Shown piece by piece: positions 31,148 to 40,084 of a DNA stretch of 64,000 nucleotides; position 1 is the stretch's first letter, and the number at the start of each line of letters is the position of its first letter. Under the pieces are notes generated by a model. It did no database searches, had not been told where the DNA came from, and was given only the letters and a program-made list of their open reading frames with translations. A program made the position numbers and the translations under genes. The stretch lies in assembly GCF_001613385.1 (NCBI RefSeq), contig NZ_BDCG01000016.1, positions 124,001 to 188,000 on the forward strand, read 5' to 3'. The stretch comes from Nocardia flavorosea NBRC 108225 (GTDB taxonomy: Bacteria > Actinomycetota > Actinomycetes > Mycobacteriales > Mycobacteriaceae).

Positions 31148-32776
31148 TCAGCTCGTGACCGGCAGGTACACGCGATTCCCGGAATCGGCGAATTCGGCCG
31201 ATTTCTCGGCCATCCCCGCCTCGATGGCCGCCGCATCGGTCAAATTGTTCCGCTCCGCGTATTCGCGGACATCCGCCGAAATACGCATCGAACAGAACTT
31301 CGGACCGCACATCGAGCAGAAATGCGCGGTTTTCGCCGGCTCCGCGGGCAACGTCTCGTCGTGGTATTCGCGGGCGGTATCCGGATCCAGCGACAGCGCG
31401 AACTGGTCGCGCCACCGGAATTCGAAACGGGCCTTGGACAATTCGTCGTCCCGTCGCTGCGCGTGCGGATGCCCCTTGGCGAGATCGGCGGAATGCGCGG
31501 CGATCTTGTAGGTGATGACGCCTGTTTTCACATCATCGCGGTTCGGCAGGCCGAGATGTTCCTTGGGTGTGACGTAGCACAGCATCGCCGTCCCGGCCTG
31601 CGCGATCATCGCGGCGCCGATGGCCGAGGTGATGTGATCGTAGGCCGGTGCGATATCGGTGGCCAGCGGGCCGAGCGTGTAGAAGGGAGCCTCCTCGCAC
31701 AGCTCCGCTTCCAGCCGCACGTTCTCCACGATCTTGTGCATCGGCACATGGCCCGGACCCTCGATCATCACCTGCACACCGTGCGATTTCGCGATCCCGG
31801 TCAGCTCGCCCAGTGTGCGGAGTTCGGCGAACTGCGCCTCGTCGTTCGCGTCGGCGATGGAACCGGGGCGCAGACCGTCGCCGAGCGAGAACGTCACGTC
31901 GTAACGTGCCAGGATCTCGCACAACTCCTCGAAATGGGTGTACAGGAACGACTCCTGGTGATGGGCCAGGCACCACGCGGCCATGATCGACCCGCCACGC
32001 GAAACGATCCCCGTGACCCGTCTCGCGGTGAGCGGCACATACCGCAGCAGCACGCCGGCGTGCACGGTCATATAGTCGACGCCCTGCTCGCACTGCTCGA
32101 TCACGGTATCCCGGTAGAGCTCCCAGGTGAGCGCGGCCGGATCGCCGTGGCATTTCTCCAGCGCCTGATAGATCGGCACCGTCCCCACCGGGACAGGTGA
32201 GTTCCGCAGAATCCATTCGCGGGTTTCATGGATGTTCTTGCCGGTGGAAAGGTCCATGATGGTGTCGGCGCCCCACCGGGTGGCCCACACCATTTTCTCG
32301 ACCTCTTCGGCGATCGACGACGACACCGCGGAATTGCCGATATTGGCATTGATCTTCACGAGGAATTTCTTGCCGATAATGGTCGGTTCGAGCTCCGGGT
32401 GCCGGTGGTTGGCCGGGATCACCGCGCGTCCGGCGGCGACCTCCGCACGCACCATTTCCGCGTCGACGCCCTCACGCGCAGCGATGAAACGCATCTCGTC
32501 GGTGACGACCCCGGCCCGTGCCCACGTCAACTGGGTATGTGGGCCGGGAACATCCGGTTTCGCCCAGGTATCGCGCAGCTTCGGCAGGCCGGCCTCCAGA
32601 TCGATGGCCGCCGAAGTATCGGTATACGGTCCGGAAGTGTCGTAGACATCGAAATGCTCACCGTTGGTCAGGGCGATCCGGCGCACCGGTATGCGTAGAC
32701 CGTCCACTTCCCGGTAGTACTTGACGCTGCCCTCGATCGGGCCCGTGGTCACGGAATCGACAGGTGTAACCGTCAT
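31148..32776 (-). CDS. thiC: Phosphomethylpyrimidine synthase ThiC
   Basis: A 542-residue radical SAM enzyme that turns 5-aminoimidazole ribotide into HMP-phosphate, the pyrimidine half of thiamine. The [4Fe-4S]-binding CxxCx4C is at the C-terminus (CSMCGPKFCSM). Other hallmarks are KINANIGNSAVSSSIAEEVE, ATRWGADTIMDLSTGKNIHE, VMIEGPGHVPMHKI and HAQRRDDELSKARFEFRW. The ATG at 32776 follows GGGAG, which lies at the 3' edge of the TPP riboswitch, so thiamine pyrophosphate probably blocks translation start. Complete length. A strong hairpin terminates the transcript just after the stop. Confidence 0.97.
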   Translation of the reverse strand: MTVTPVDSVTTGPIEGSVKYYREVDGLRIPVRRIALTNGEHFDVYDTSGPYTDTSAAIDLEAGLPKLRDTWAKPDVPGPHTQLTWARAGVVTDEMRFIAAREGVDAEMVRAEVAAGRAVIPANHRHPELEPTIIGKKFLVKINANIGNSAVSSSIAEEVEKMVWATRWGADTIMDLSTGKNIHETREWILRNSPVPVGTVPIYQALEKCHGDPAALTWELYRDTVIEQCEQGVDYMTVHAGVLLRYVPLTARRVTGIVSRGGSIMAAWCLAHHQESFLYTHFEELCEILARYDVTFSLGDGLRPGSIADANDEAQFAELRTLGELTGIAKSHGVQVMIEGPGHVPMHKIVENVRLEAELCEEAPFYTLGPLATDIAPAYDHITSAIGAAMIAQAGTAMLCYVTPKEHLGLPNRDDVKTGVITYKIAAHSADLAKGHPHAQRRDDELSKARFEFRWRDQFALSLDPDTAREYHDETLPAEPAKTAHFCSMCGPKFCSMRISADVREYAERNNLTDAAAIEAGMAEKSAEFADSGNRVYLPVTS

Positions 32777-32782
32777 TTTTAC

Positions 32783-32884
32783 TCCCTACGCCGGCATTAT
32801 CCGGTCAGGTTCATACGGTCGACGGCCCTGAACGCCCGGATGGGCTAGCCGTCCTCTCAGCCCGCTGGTGCGAGCCCCCGTGGG
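32783..32884 (-). promoter_or_regulatory. TPP (THI-box) riboswitch upstream of thiC
   Basis: On the minus strand the THI-box core is clear: GGGGCTCGCACCAGCGGGCT running into CTGAGAGG, then ACCGTATGAACCTGACCGG and ATAATGCCGGCGTAGGGAG. The pyrimidine-sensor CTGAGA and the pyrophosphate-sensor ACCTGA are both present. The 3' end contains the thiC Shine-Dalgarno, which points to translational control. Confidence 0.95.
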
Positions 32885-33106
32885 TATGGATTTTTCCGCC
32901 GCCGACCTTACTGCATTCACGGCGTCGCCTCCGGCGTCGCGGGATCGGGGCCCTATCCACCCGGTTCTGCACTCTCGCCGGCCGGTCGCCGCGCTCTCTC
33001 CCCCCCTGGTCGCTCCAGAACCGGGCGGTCCCGACCGGCGGTGGCGAACTCCTTCGCCCGGGTGTTCGGTGCGGGTTCCAGCGGATCCGGACGATAGGGT
33101 CGAACG

Positions 33107-33685
33107 GTGACGCTCTCGCATGGATCGCTGATGACCGTGGACGAGTTCGAAGAACTCGACGCCGCGGCCCAGCGCATATCCGAGGGACTGCGGCTGGAAT
33201 ACCTCAACGGCCTGCTCGCGGCGAAGGCCCGCCCGGACACGAACCACAGCCGGGTCATCCAGTGGCTGGCCCGTTTCCTGGTACCGCGCAGGTCGGAACT
33301 GTGGCTTTTCGCCGACCGCGGCCTGCGGGCCGGCCGCGGTGGGGGCAGCCGGGTACGCCCGGACGCGATTCTTGCGCCCGCCTCGGCGTTCGCCGGGGAC
33401 GGCGAATGGTCGGATCCGCAGCCGGTGCTGATGACCATCGAGGTCACCTCCCGGGCGCAGCACACCGAACTCCGGGACCGCCTCGACAAACCGTTCCTCT
33501 ATGCCGCGACCGGTATCCCGCTCTACCTGCTCATCGACCGTGGTTCCGCGGAGATCAATATCCTCAGCGAACCCGACGACGGACGCTACGCCTCTCGGGT
33601 GATCCTCCCGTTCGGCACCGATATAGAAATCCCCGAACCACTCAACGTCATCCTCGCCACCGACGCCCTGCTCGACTGGACCTGA
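33107..33685 (+). CDS. Uma2-family (DUF820) endonuclease-like protein
   Basis: A 192-residue protein of the PD-(D/E)XK superfamily. The Uma2 layout is visible: MTVDEFEELDAAAQRISEGL, LEYLNGLLAAKARPDTNHS, the catalytic-type Asp in RVRPDAILAPASAF, and PVLMTIEVTSRAQHTELRDR with the E-x-T/S-S segment. KPFLYAATGIPLYLLIDRG follows. Uma2 proteins occur in many copies in actinobacteria and cyanobacteria; their nuclease activity is inferred from fold. The GTG at 33107 is the start. It is divergent from the thiC riboswitch with about 220 bp between and has no partner gene. Confidence 0.85.
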   Translation: MTLSHGSLMTVDEFEELDAAAQRISEGLRLEYLNGLLAAKARPDTNHSRVIQWLARFLVPRRSELWLFADRGLRAGRGGGSRVRPDAILAPASAFAGDGEWSDPQPVLMTIEVTSRAQHTELRDRLDKPFLYAATGIPLYLLIDRGSAEINILSEPDDGRYASRVILPFGTDIEIPEPLNVILATDALLDWT

Positions 33686-34027
33686 CCCCCGACCGGCCCC
33701 TGATAAACGGCCCGGCCCCCGTCGACAGTAAACCCCCGTAATCCACGGGTGGGGCCCGCCCAGTTCTGGAGCGACGGAGCGGGGAGCGAAGCGGAGGAGC
33801 GCAGGAGTGAAGAACCTGGCCCGACAGGGCCCCTCGAGACGAGGAGCGTCTCCGAAATTACCGCCCGCCCCTTCGCGGATGGTCGACTCGACAGCAGGAC
33901 CGGCAGTGTCTGCCGATCGCAGCACATACTTCCACGGAGGGCTTATCCCGTGCGCCGGGTTCACGGAAGGTCTACCCCGAGCAGCTTCTCGGCCCCCGGC
34001 CACACGCACCGGGCACGCGGTGCGATC
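33686..34027. other. Intergenic region between convergent genes
   Basis: No gene. A segment near 33769-33815 (GGAGCGACGGAGCGGGGAGC) resembles the GGAGCGGCGGAGTG motif of the 70-bp repeat at 39891-40030, suggesting a dispersed intergenic element. The xthA terminator lies at 34005-34024. Confidence 0.45.
34005..34024 (-). terminator. Hairpin terminator after xthA
   Basis: Seven-base-pair arms CGCACCG/CGGTGCG with a 6-nt loop, beginning 3 nt after the xthA stop. Confidence 0.5.
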
Positions 34028-34843
34028 TCAAATATCGAACTCCGCGATCACCGGCGCGTGATCACTGGCACCCTTACCTTTGCGTTCCTCCCGATCCACC
34101 CCCGCATCCACCACGGTCGCCGACAGAGCCGGGGAGGCGAGGACGAAATCGATACGCATACCTTCTTTGCGAGGAAACCGCAGCTGCGTGTAATCCCAGT
34201 AGGTATACACACCCGGCCCGGGGGCGAAGGGCCGCATCACATCGCTGAACCCGGTCGCCGTGACAGCCGTGAACGCGTCCCGTTCCGGCGGGGAGGTATG
34301 GGTTTTGCCGGTGAAGAACTCGGTGGACCACACATCGTCGTCGGTCGGCGCGATATTCCAGTCGCCGACGAGGGCGGTCTTGGTTTCCGGGTTCTCGGCC
34401 AGCCAGCGGGCGGCATTGTCGCGCAGGGCTGCGAGCCAGGCGAGTTTGTACTCGTAATGCGGATCGTTCAGGGCGCGGCCGTTGGGTACATAGAGACTCC
34501 ACACCCGGACGCCACCGCAGGTGGCCCCGAGTGCGCGTGCTTCGACCGTGGGCGTGCTGATCAGGGCGTCTGCGGCATCCCGGTCGAAGCCGGGCTGGTC
34601 CGGGAACCCGATCTCCACATCGTCCAGCCCGATCCGCGACGCTATCGCCACGCCGTTCCACTGGTTGAGCCCTACATGCGCGACCTCGTAACCGGCCTCG
34701 GTGAACCGTTCGAACGGGAACTGGTCGTCACGGCATTTGGTTTCCTGTAATGCCACGACATCGATGTCCTGGCGATCCAGCCAGGCGAGCACGCGATCCT
34801 GCCGCGAGCGGATCGAATTGACATTCCAGGTGGCCAGTCGCAA
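34028..34843 (-). CDS. xthA: Exodeoxyribonuclease III / AP endonuclease
   Basis: A 271-residue DNA repair enzyme of the EEP superfamily. Active-site motifs are TWNVNSIRSR, LQETKCRDDQFP with the metal Glu, SLYVPNGRAL with the catalytic Tyr, VGDWNIAPTDDDVW with Asp and Asn, and GASDHAPVIAEF with the closing Asp-His. It nicks DNA at abasic sites and removes 3' blocking groups in base-excision repair. The start is a TTG. The following hairpin at 34005-34024 ends the unit. In M. tuberculosis the same gene sits beside the GNAT and def homologues, as here. Confidence 0.93.
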   Translation of the reverse strand: MRLATWNVNSIRSRQDRVLAWLDRQDIDVVALQETKCRDDQFPFERFTEAGYEVAHVGLNQWNGVAIASRIGLDDVEIGFPDQPGFDRDAADALISTPTVEARALGATCGGVRVWSLYVPNGRALNDPHYEYKLAWLAALRDNAARWLAENPETKTALVGDWNIAPTDDDVWSTEFFTGKTHTSPPERDAFTAVTATGFSDVMRPFAPGPGVYTYWDYTQLRFPRKEGMRIDFVLASPALSATVVDAGVDREERKGKGASDHAPVIAEFDI

Positions 34844-34876
34844 CTGAATTCCCGTCTGTGTTGAGATGCGCCGAGG

Positions 34877-35884
34877 CTACGGCGCCGATACGGAACCGCC
34901 GGGCACGGCGTAGCGGTAGCTGTGGTGGTCGAGGAAACCCAGCTCGCCGAAAAGTTCCAGTGCCTCCACGTTACCGGCCTCGACCTGCACGTACGCGTGC
35001 GTTGCGCCACGGTCGTGCCCCCAGCGCAGCAGTTCTCCGCAGACCAGTGCGGCCAGTCCGTGGCGGCGGTGCGCGGCCAGTACGGCCACACAGGACAGGC
35101 CGATCCAGCGGCGGCCGTCCGAGGCGGTGGTGAGGGCGCCGCGGGCGATTGCGATGGGGCTGGGCAGGCCCAGTGACGCGAATCCCAGCTGCCCCTCGTA
35201 CACCGCGCACAGCACCTCCGGAAGAGGAACGGTGGCGGTATGGCCGCTGGGTTCGTCGCCGCGGTGGCGGTGGATCTCGAGCCAGGCGATATCCGGTTCG
35301 GTGGCGATCCGGACCATGGACGGGCCCTGTGGGAGGACGAATCGCTCCAGATCTATGCCGAGTACCCGGGTTTCGCCCCAGCTGTTCCAGCCCGGCGGTA
35401 CGGTCGCGAGCCGGTCCGGTAGCGCGAGTTGCAGCGGTAGTCCTTTGGCTGCGTACCAGGCGCCGATGCGGTGCAGCGTTTCTGCGTCGACTCGGGCCGG
35501 TCCGCTCGAATCACCGATGGGTACAGCGGAATTGGCGCGGCGGGTGTAACCGTGTCCGGCGCGCAGGAGCCAGCCGTCCATCCAGGCGTACTCGGTGCCC
35601 GGCCAGCCGTAGGCGGCCGCGGATTCCAGGGTGCGGATCTCGGAGGTGCGAATCGGCCTGGGGCCCAGTGTTTTCAACGCGACGATCCGGGCGGCCGGAA
35701 TCAGCACCGGATGGCCGTCGGCGCCCATGACGGTGAGCGGGTTGGTCGAAACGACCTCGCCGATCACATCGGTCAGTGGCGGTTCGCTGCCGTCCGGTAG
35801 CCGGTAACGGACGACGACCCGCTCACCGACCGGGATATCCGGTTCGGCGGGGTGCTGGCCGGGTTCCGGCCGTTCAGTCGTCAT
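34877..35884 (-). CDS. GNAT-family acetyltransferase (Rv0428c-like)
   Basis: A 335-residue protein. The N-terminal part, residues 1-90, has an SH3-like beta domain (VGERVVVRYRLPDGSEPPLT, DVIGEVVSTNPLTVMGADG). The GNAT fold occupies about 190-330, with acetyl-CoA loop VAVLAAHRRHGLAALVCGEL and the C-terminal VEAGNVEALELFGELGFLDH. This two-part layout matches the Rv0428c group. The substrate is unknown. Its ATG overlaps the end of def by 11 bp, so def and this gene are co-transcribed, and xthA follows 33 bp later. The def-GNAT-xthA order is conserved in mycobacteria. Confidence 0.88.
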   Translation of the reverse strand: MTTERPEPGQHPAEPDIPVGERVVVRYRLPDGSEPPLTDVIGEVVSTNPLTVMGADGHPVLIPAARIVALKTLGPRPIRTSEIRTLESAAAYGWPGTEYAWMDGWLLRAGHGYTRRANSAVPIGDSSGPARVDAETLHRIGAWYAAKGLPLQLALPDRLATVPPGWNSWGETRVLGIDLERFVLPQGPSMVRIATEPDIAWLEIHRHRGDEPSGHTATVPLPEVLCAVYEGQLGFASLGLPSPIAIARGALTTASDGRRWIGLSCVAVLAAHRRHGLAALVCGELLRWGHDRGATHAYVQVEAGNVEALELFGELGFLDHHSYRYAVPGGSVSAP

Positions 35885-36464
35885 ATCCGAACGGGTCCGG
35901 ATCGGTACCGGGCAGCCAGGTCAGTCCGGGAACGCCCCAGCCGTTGCGTTTCACCGATTTCTTCGCCCCCCGCGCGTGCCGGCCGATGAGCACATCGATG
36001 TAGAGGTGGCCGTCCAGATGGCCGACCTCGTGCTGCAGCATCCGGGCGAAGAATCCTGTGCCCTCGATCTCGACCGGTTCGCCGTGCTCGTCGGTGCCGG
36101 TGACCTTCGCCCAGTCGGCACGGCCGGTGGGGAACTGTTCGCCGGGTACGGAGAGGCAGCCCTCCTCGTCGTCGTCGGGGTCCGGCATGGTCTCCGGGAT
36201 CGCCGAGGTCTCCAGAACGGGATTGATCACGGTCCCGCGGCGGCGTGCCATCGTGCCGTCCGCCGCCGGGTCGGGGCAGTCGTAGACGAAGAGCCGCTTG
36301 GACACCCCGACCTGGTTGGCGGCCAGGCCCACGCCGTTGGCGGCGTCCAGGGTTTCGTACATATCGGCGATCAGCCCGGCCAGCTCGGCCGGTGTTTCGG
36401 TGACCGGCTCGGTCGGGCGATGCAGTACGGGATCACCGACGATCACGATGGGCAGGATTGACAT
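35874..36464 (-). CDS. def: Peptide deformylase
   Basis: A 196-residue metalloenzyme that removes the formyl group from nascent N-termini. All three motifs are present: GVGLAANQVG, DEEGCLSVPGE with the metal Cys, and MLQHEVGHLDG with the HExxH pair. A C-terminal extension rich in basic and aromatic residues (RGAKKSVKRNGWGVPGLTW) is typical of actinobacterial deformylases. The ATG at 36464 has no strong Shine-Dalgarno. It heads the def-GNAT-xthA unit and diverges from the DUF3263 gene across about 240 bp. Confidence 0.95.
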   Translation of the reverse strand: MSILPIVIVGDPVLHRPTEPVTETPAELAGLIADMYETLDAANGVGLAANQVGVSKRLFVYDCPDPAADGTMARRRGTVINPVLETSAIPETMPDPDDDEEGCLSVPGEQFPTGRADWAKVTGTDEHGEPVEIEGTGFFARMLQHEVGHLDGHLYIDVLIGRHARGAKKSVKRNGWGVPGLTWLPGTDPDPFGYDD

Positions 36465-36707
36465 GGTTACGAGCTTATGGGGATGCGTACCGCGGCCGGA
36501 AAAGGGCCTGTCCGTGAGCGGCGCGGGCGTGACATCGGCCGGACCGGTCGGTCGACACCCGATTTCTGGTACTGGTGTACCGGACACGCCCGGGCGGACT
36601 CGGCAGCGGCCGACCGGGTGTCGTGGTTGAATATCGCAAGGCAGTAACACGGTGACGCGTTCGGTCACGATTCGATCGCATCCGGTGGTAACTCGGCGAG
36701 GAGCAAG

Positions 36708-37052
36708 ATGGACGGCGCAGCAGCGCGGGAGCTTTCCGCAACCCAGGGCAGTCCTCCGGCCAATACGAATACGTTCCCCGAACCGGCCCATGATCCCGAG
36801 AGCGGCCTGAGCCGTCGCGAACACGAGATCCTGGCCTTCGAGCGGCAGTGGTGGAAATACGCGGGCGCCAAAGAAGAGGCGATCCGCGAACTCTTCGCGC
36901 TTTCGCCCACCCGCTACTACCAGGTCCTCAACACCCTCATCGACCGGCCCGAAGCCCTGGCCGCCGACCCCATGCTGGTGAAACGCCTGCGCCGGCTACG
37001 CGCCGGCCGCCAGAAATCCCGGGCCGCCCGCCGCCTCGGCTTCCAGGTGTAA
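36708..37052 (+). CDS. DUF3263 protein (Rv0430-like)
   Basis: A 114-residue basic protein. After a disordered head, residues 34-114 carry the DUF3263 core (LSRREHEILAFERQWWKYAG, KEEAIRELFALSPTRYYQVL, ending RQKSRAARRLGFQV). The helical core with sigma-like or HTH-like features suggests nucleic-acid binding, but its function is unproven. CGAGGAG precedes the ATG. It lies upstream of the LytR_C and sodC genes on the same strand, as Rv0430-Rv0431-sodC do in M. tuberculosis. Confidence 0.88.
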   Translation: MDGAAARELSATQGSPPANTNTFPEPAHDPESGLSRREHEILAFERQWWKYAGAKEEAIRELFALSPTRYYQVLNTLIDRPEALAADPMLVKRLRRLRAGRQKSRAARRLGFQV

Positions 37053-37142
37053 ACCCCACTCACTCGCCGGTGCGCTGTTCACCAAGGGCCGAACCCGCGC
37101 GCCGGAGGCGCGCGGTAGCCACCTCCCGCTAGGCTCGGGCGG

Positions 37143-37727
37143 GTGAGCAATTCGAACCCTGGCTCCGGTGGTCCGCCGCTGCGTGCGACCGCAATGGTTC
37201 TGATCGCCCTGGCGATCGTTTTCGCCGGTCTGGGCGCGATGTCGCTGTCGAGTGCGGATTCCGACACCAGTGACAACGCCGAGGGGGCCGGCACCACGTC
37301 GGCATCCGCCGCGCCGACCACCCCGCGTGCCACGACCACCGCGGCAGCGCCGACCACCGCCGCTGTCGGCGCACCCTCCGCGGGCGCCACCACCAGTGCC
37401 GACGCGACCACGACGCCGGGCGCCACCACCACATCCCCCGCCGGCGCGGTCGACCGCGCCACTCCGGTCCGCGTGCTCAACAACAGTCTGGTCGCCGGCC
37501 TGGCCGCCACCACGGCCGGCGAACTCGCGGCCCGCGGCTGGACCAACACCTCGACCGGTAACTACGCCGCCGACACCCTCGCGGCCACCACGGTCTACTA
37601 CGGTCCCGCCCCGGCCGACGAGGCCGCCGCCGCCGCGGTCGCCGCCGACCTCGGTGCCACCACCGCCCCCATGCCGCCCGGTCTGGGCGAAAGCTCGGGC
37701 GTGGTCGTCGTGGTCACCGGCCGGTGA
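37143..37727 (+). CDS. Membrane-anchored protein with LytR C-terminal domain (Rv0431/VirR-like)
   Basis: A 194-residue protein. One membrane anchor at residues 15-36 (ATAMVLIALAIVFAGLGAMS) is followed by a long Thr/Ala/Pro-rich linker. The LytR_C domain spans about 105-192 (ATPVRVLNNSLVAGLAATTA, GELAARGWTNTSTGNYA, and the final GVVVVVTGR). The domain is expected outside the membrane, near the cell wall. The M. tuberculosis counterpart has been linked to vesicle release. The start is GTG at 37143. It is 90 bp after DUF3263 and 125 bp before sodC. Confidence 0.88.
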   Translation: MSNSNPGSGGPPLRATAMVLIALAIVFAGLGAMSLSSADSDTSDNAEGAGTTSASAAPTTPRATTTAAAPTTAAVGAPSAGATTSADATTTPGATTTSPAGAVDRATPVRVLNNSLVAGLAATTAGELAARGWTNTSTGNYAADTLAATTVYYGPAPADEAAAAAVAADLGATTAPMPPGLGESSGVVVVVTGR

Positions 37728-37852
37728 GCCGGACGGCCGGAGGTCGGGGGCGCCCCCGGCGGATACCGCGGGCGTGGCATCATCATCTGCGTCGAATGAT
37801 CGTTGTCGAAACGCTCTACCCGTAAACTCGGTACTCGTAAAGGAGTTCCCTG

Positions 37853-38545
37853 ATGGCACCGTCCACATCTCGTCGCCCGTCTTGGCGGAGCGTGACCCCG
37901 GTGCTGGCTGTCGCGGCTTTCGGCCTCGTTGCCTGCACGAACAGCCAGGAATCCAGCGACGTTGCGGGAACGACTCCGCCGGTCTTCACCTCCTCGCCCG
38001 CCCCCGCCGGTGAAAGCGCGCACGGTGAGCACGCTGAAGAGCAGGACACCCCGGCCGGTTCCGGTACGGAGGTCGAACTGAAGTCGCCGAGCGGCGCGAC
38101 GATCGGTACCGCGAACTTCACCGACGAGGGCAACCATCTGCGCGTCACGGTCGACGCCACCGGCCTGACGCCGGGCTTCCACGGAGTGCATCTCCATCAG
38201 GAAGGCAAATGTGAGGCCAATTCCGCGCCGCCCGCCGGTGGCGCGCCCGGTGACTTCCTGTCCGCAGGCGGGCATCTGCAGGTCGGCGGGGCCACCGGAC
38301 ATCCGGCCAGCGGTGATCTGACCTCGCTGCAAGTGCGCGAGGACGGCCACGGCTATCTGGTGACCACCACCGATTCGGTCACCATGTCCGATATCAAGGG
38401 CAAGGCCATCATCATCCATGCCGGCTCGGACAACTTCGCCAATATCCCGGACCGGTACAGCCGTCAGGGTGGCACCGGTCCGGACGAGCAGACGATGAGC
38501 ACCGGTGACGCGGGTGGCCGCGTCGGCTGCGGCGTCATCGGGTAG
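37853..38545 (+). CDS. sodC: Cu/Zn superoxide dismutase, lipoprotein
   Basis: A 230-residue exported enzyme. The signal peptide ends at lipobox Cys28 (AFGLVACTN), giving a membrane-anchored lipoprotein. A disordered linker holds a His/Glu patch (SAHGEHAEEQD). The SodC fold shows the copper ligands in GFHGVHLHQEGKCE, zinc-loop residues around AGGHLQVGGATGHPASGDL, and the late KAIIIHAGSDNF with the last His. GDAGGRVGCGVIG supplies the second disulfide Cys. It disproportionates superoxide at the cell surface. It is flanked by the LytR_C and YbdK-like genes, as in M. tuberculosis. Confidence 0.95.
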   Translation: MAPSTSRRPSWRSVTPVLAVAAFGLVACTNSQESSDVAGTTPPVFTSSPAPAGESAHGEHAEEQDTPAGSGTEVELKSPSGATIGTANFTDEGNHLRVTVDATGLTPGFHGVHLHQEGKCEANSAPPAGGAPGDFLSAGGHLQVGGATGHPASGDLTSLQVREDGHGYLVTTTDSVTMSDIKGKAIIIHAGSDNFANIPDRYSRQGGTGPDEQTMSTGDAGGRVGCGVIG

Positions 38546-38570
38546 CTGTCGACCCGCGACGGAGGCGTGT

Positions 38571-39740
38571 ATGGGTGGGGCACGGATCGACCCGGTACCT
38601 TTCCGTGGCTCACCCCGCCCGACCATCGGGATCGAATGGGAGATAGCACTCGTCGACAAGGCGAGCCGCGACCTGTCCAATACCGCGGCCGCCGTCTTCG
38701 ACGCCGTCGGTGAACTCCGCGCCCACGACGGCACCCCGCAGGTGACCAAGGAACTGCTGCGCAACACCGTGGAATTGGTCACCGGGGTGCACGAAACCGT
38801 CGGGGCGGCAGTGCAGGACCTGTCCGTCACCATGGACACCGTGCGCCGGGCCGCCGATGAACTCGGCGTGGACCTGTTCTGCGCCGGAACCCACCCGTTC
38901 GCGCAATGGTCGACCCAGCAGCTCACGCGCTCGGTGCACTACGACGAGTTGATCGAACGCACCCAATGGTGGGGCCGGCAGATGCTGATCTGGGGCGTGC
39001 ACGTGCACGTCGGAGTATCGCACCGGGAGAAGGTTTTCCCGATCCTGAACTCGCTGCTGCTGTCCTACCCGCATCTGCTGGCGCTGTCGGCATCCTCGCC
39101 GATGTGGTCCGGCTCCGATACCGGTTACGCAAGCAACCGGGCGCTGATGTTCCAGCAGTTGCCGACGGCGGGCCTGCCGTTCCAGTTCGAGAACTGGACC
39201 CAGTTCGAGCATTACGTGCACGACGAGATGAAAACCGGTGTATTCGAACAACTCGGCGGTATGCACTGGGATATCCGGCCCGCGCCGAAATGGGGAACCA
39301 TCGAGGTGCGGATCTGCGACGGGATCTCCAACCGTGGTGAACTCGCGGCGCTGGCGGCGCTGATCCACTGCCTGATCGTGCATCTCGACGAACGGGTGGA
39401 ACGCGGCGAAGACCTGCCGACCCTGCCGCCCTGGCACGTGCAGGAGAACAAATGGCGGGCAGCCCGATACGGCTTGGACGCTATTGTGATCGTCGGCTCG
39501 GACAACACCGAACGCCTGGTCACCGACGATCTCGACGATCTGCTGAACCGGCTGGAACCGACCGCGCGGCGGCTGCATTGCGCCGATGAACTCCGGGCTG
39601 TGGCGAATATCCCTCGCCGGGGCGCGAACTATCAACGCCAGCGTCAAACCGCCGCCGCGGCACAGGGAGATCTGGTCGCCGTAGTAGATGCTCTTGTACA
39701 GGAGCTGAACGGTTCGGGCCCCTTCTCGGATCTGCACTGA
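38571..39740 (+). CDS. Carboxylate-amine ligase, glutamate-cysteine ligase-like (YbdK family)
   Basis: A 389-residue GCS2-family ligase. Diagnostic parts are PTIGIEWEIALVDKASRDLS, VTKELLRNTVELVTGVHETV, GTHPFAQWSTQQ, WGVHVHVGVSHREKVFPILN, MHWDIRPAPKWGTIEVRICD and the C-terminal NIPRRGANYQRQRQT. YbdK proteins show weak gamma-glutamylcysteine synthetase activity, and the true substrate is unsettled. GGAGG precedes the ATG at 38571, 25 bp after sodC, so the two are one operon. A link to thiol or redox homeostasis would fit this pairing but is inference. Confidence 0.9.
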   Translation: MGGARIDPVPFRGSPRPTIGIEWEIALVDKASRDLSNTAAAVFDAVGELRAHDGTPQVTKELLRNTVELVTGVHETVGAAVQDLSVTMDTVRRAADELGVDLFCAGTHPFAQWSTQQLTRSVHYDELIERTQWWGRQMLIWGVHVHVGVSHREKVFPILNSLLLSYPHLLALSASSPMWSGSDTGYASNRALMFQQLPTAGLPFQFENWTQFEHYVHDEMKTGVFEQLGGMHWDIRPAPKWGTIEVRICDGISNRGELAALAALIHCLIVHLDERVERGEDLPTLPPWHVQENKWRAARYGLDAIVIVGSDNTERLVTDDLDDLLNRLEPTARRLHCADELRAVANIPRRGANYQRQRQTAAAAQGDLVAVVDALVQELNGSGPFSDLH

Positions 39741-40084
39741 TCCCGACGCCGGTCGGTATGTGTTCGCCTGTGCCCGAACTGCCCGCTGTAGCTCCCCGCG
39801 GGTGGACCGTCCACGATGGGCGAGGCCGTATTTGCCTGAACTGCTCGGTGTAGTCCACCCCAATGGTTCGGGGTCCGTCTCGTTCTGGAGCGGCGGAGTG
39901 TGGAACGAGACCCGTGGGGCCCCGAACCCCGCGCCGCCGGAGGCGGCGCCATGGATACAGCGGCGGAGTGAAGAACGAGACCCGTAGGGTCCCGAACGTC
40001 GCGATGCCGGAGGTGGCGCCATATACACAGCTGCTGTTCAATAGCCTGTAGGTGCTCCGTTCATGTGCCGTTTACGATGAGCGG
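39741..40084. other. Intergenic region containing a 70-bp tandem repeat
   Basis: No gene. It holds two adjoining 70-bp units (39891-40030). Just upstream, near 39865-39886, an inverted match to their GAACGAGACCC part could fold into a hairpin with unit 1. A TACGAT -10 at 40070-40075 probably drives the next gene. Confidence 0.55.
39891..40030 (+). repeat. Tandem direct repeat, two 70-bp units
   Basis: Units 39891-39960 and 39961-40030 align without gaps and differ at about 12 of 70 positions. Shared cores include CGGCGGAGTG, GAACGAGACCCGT and GCCGGAGG-GGCGCCAT. A related motif occurs at about 33769-33815. It lies between sodC-ybdK and the PAP2 gene. Confidence 0.85.
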
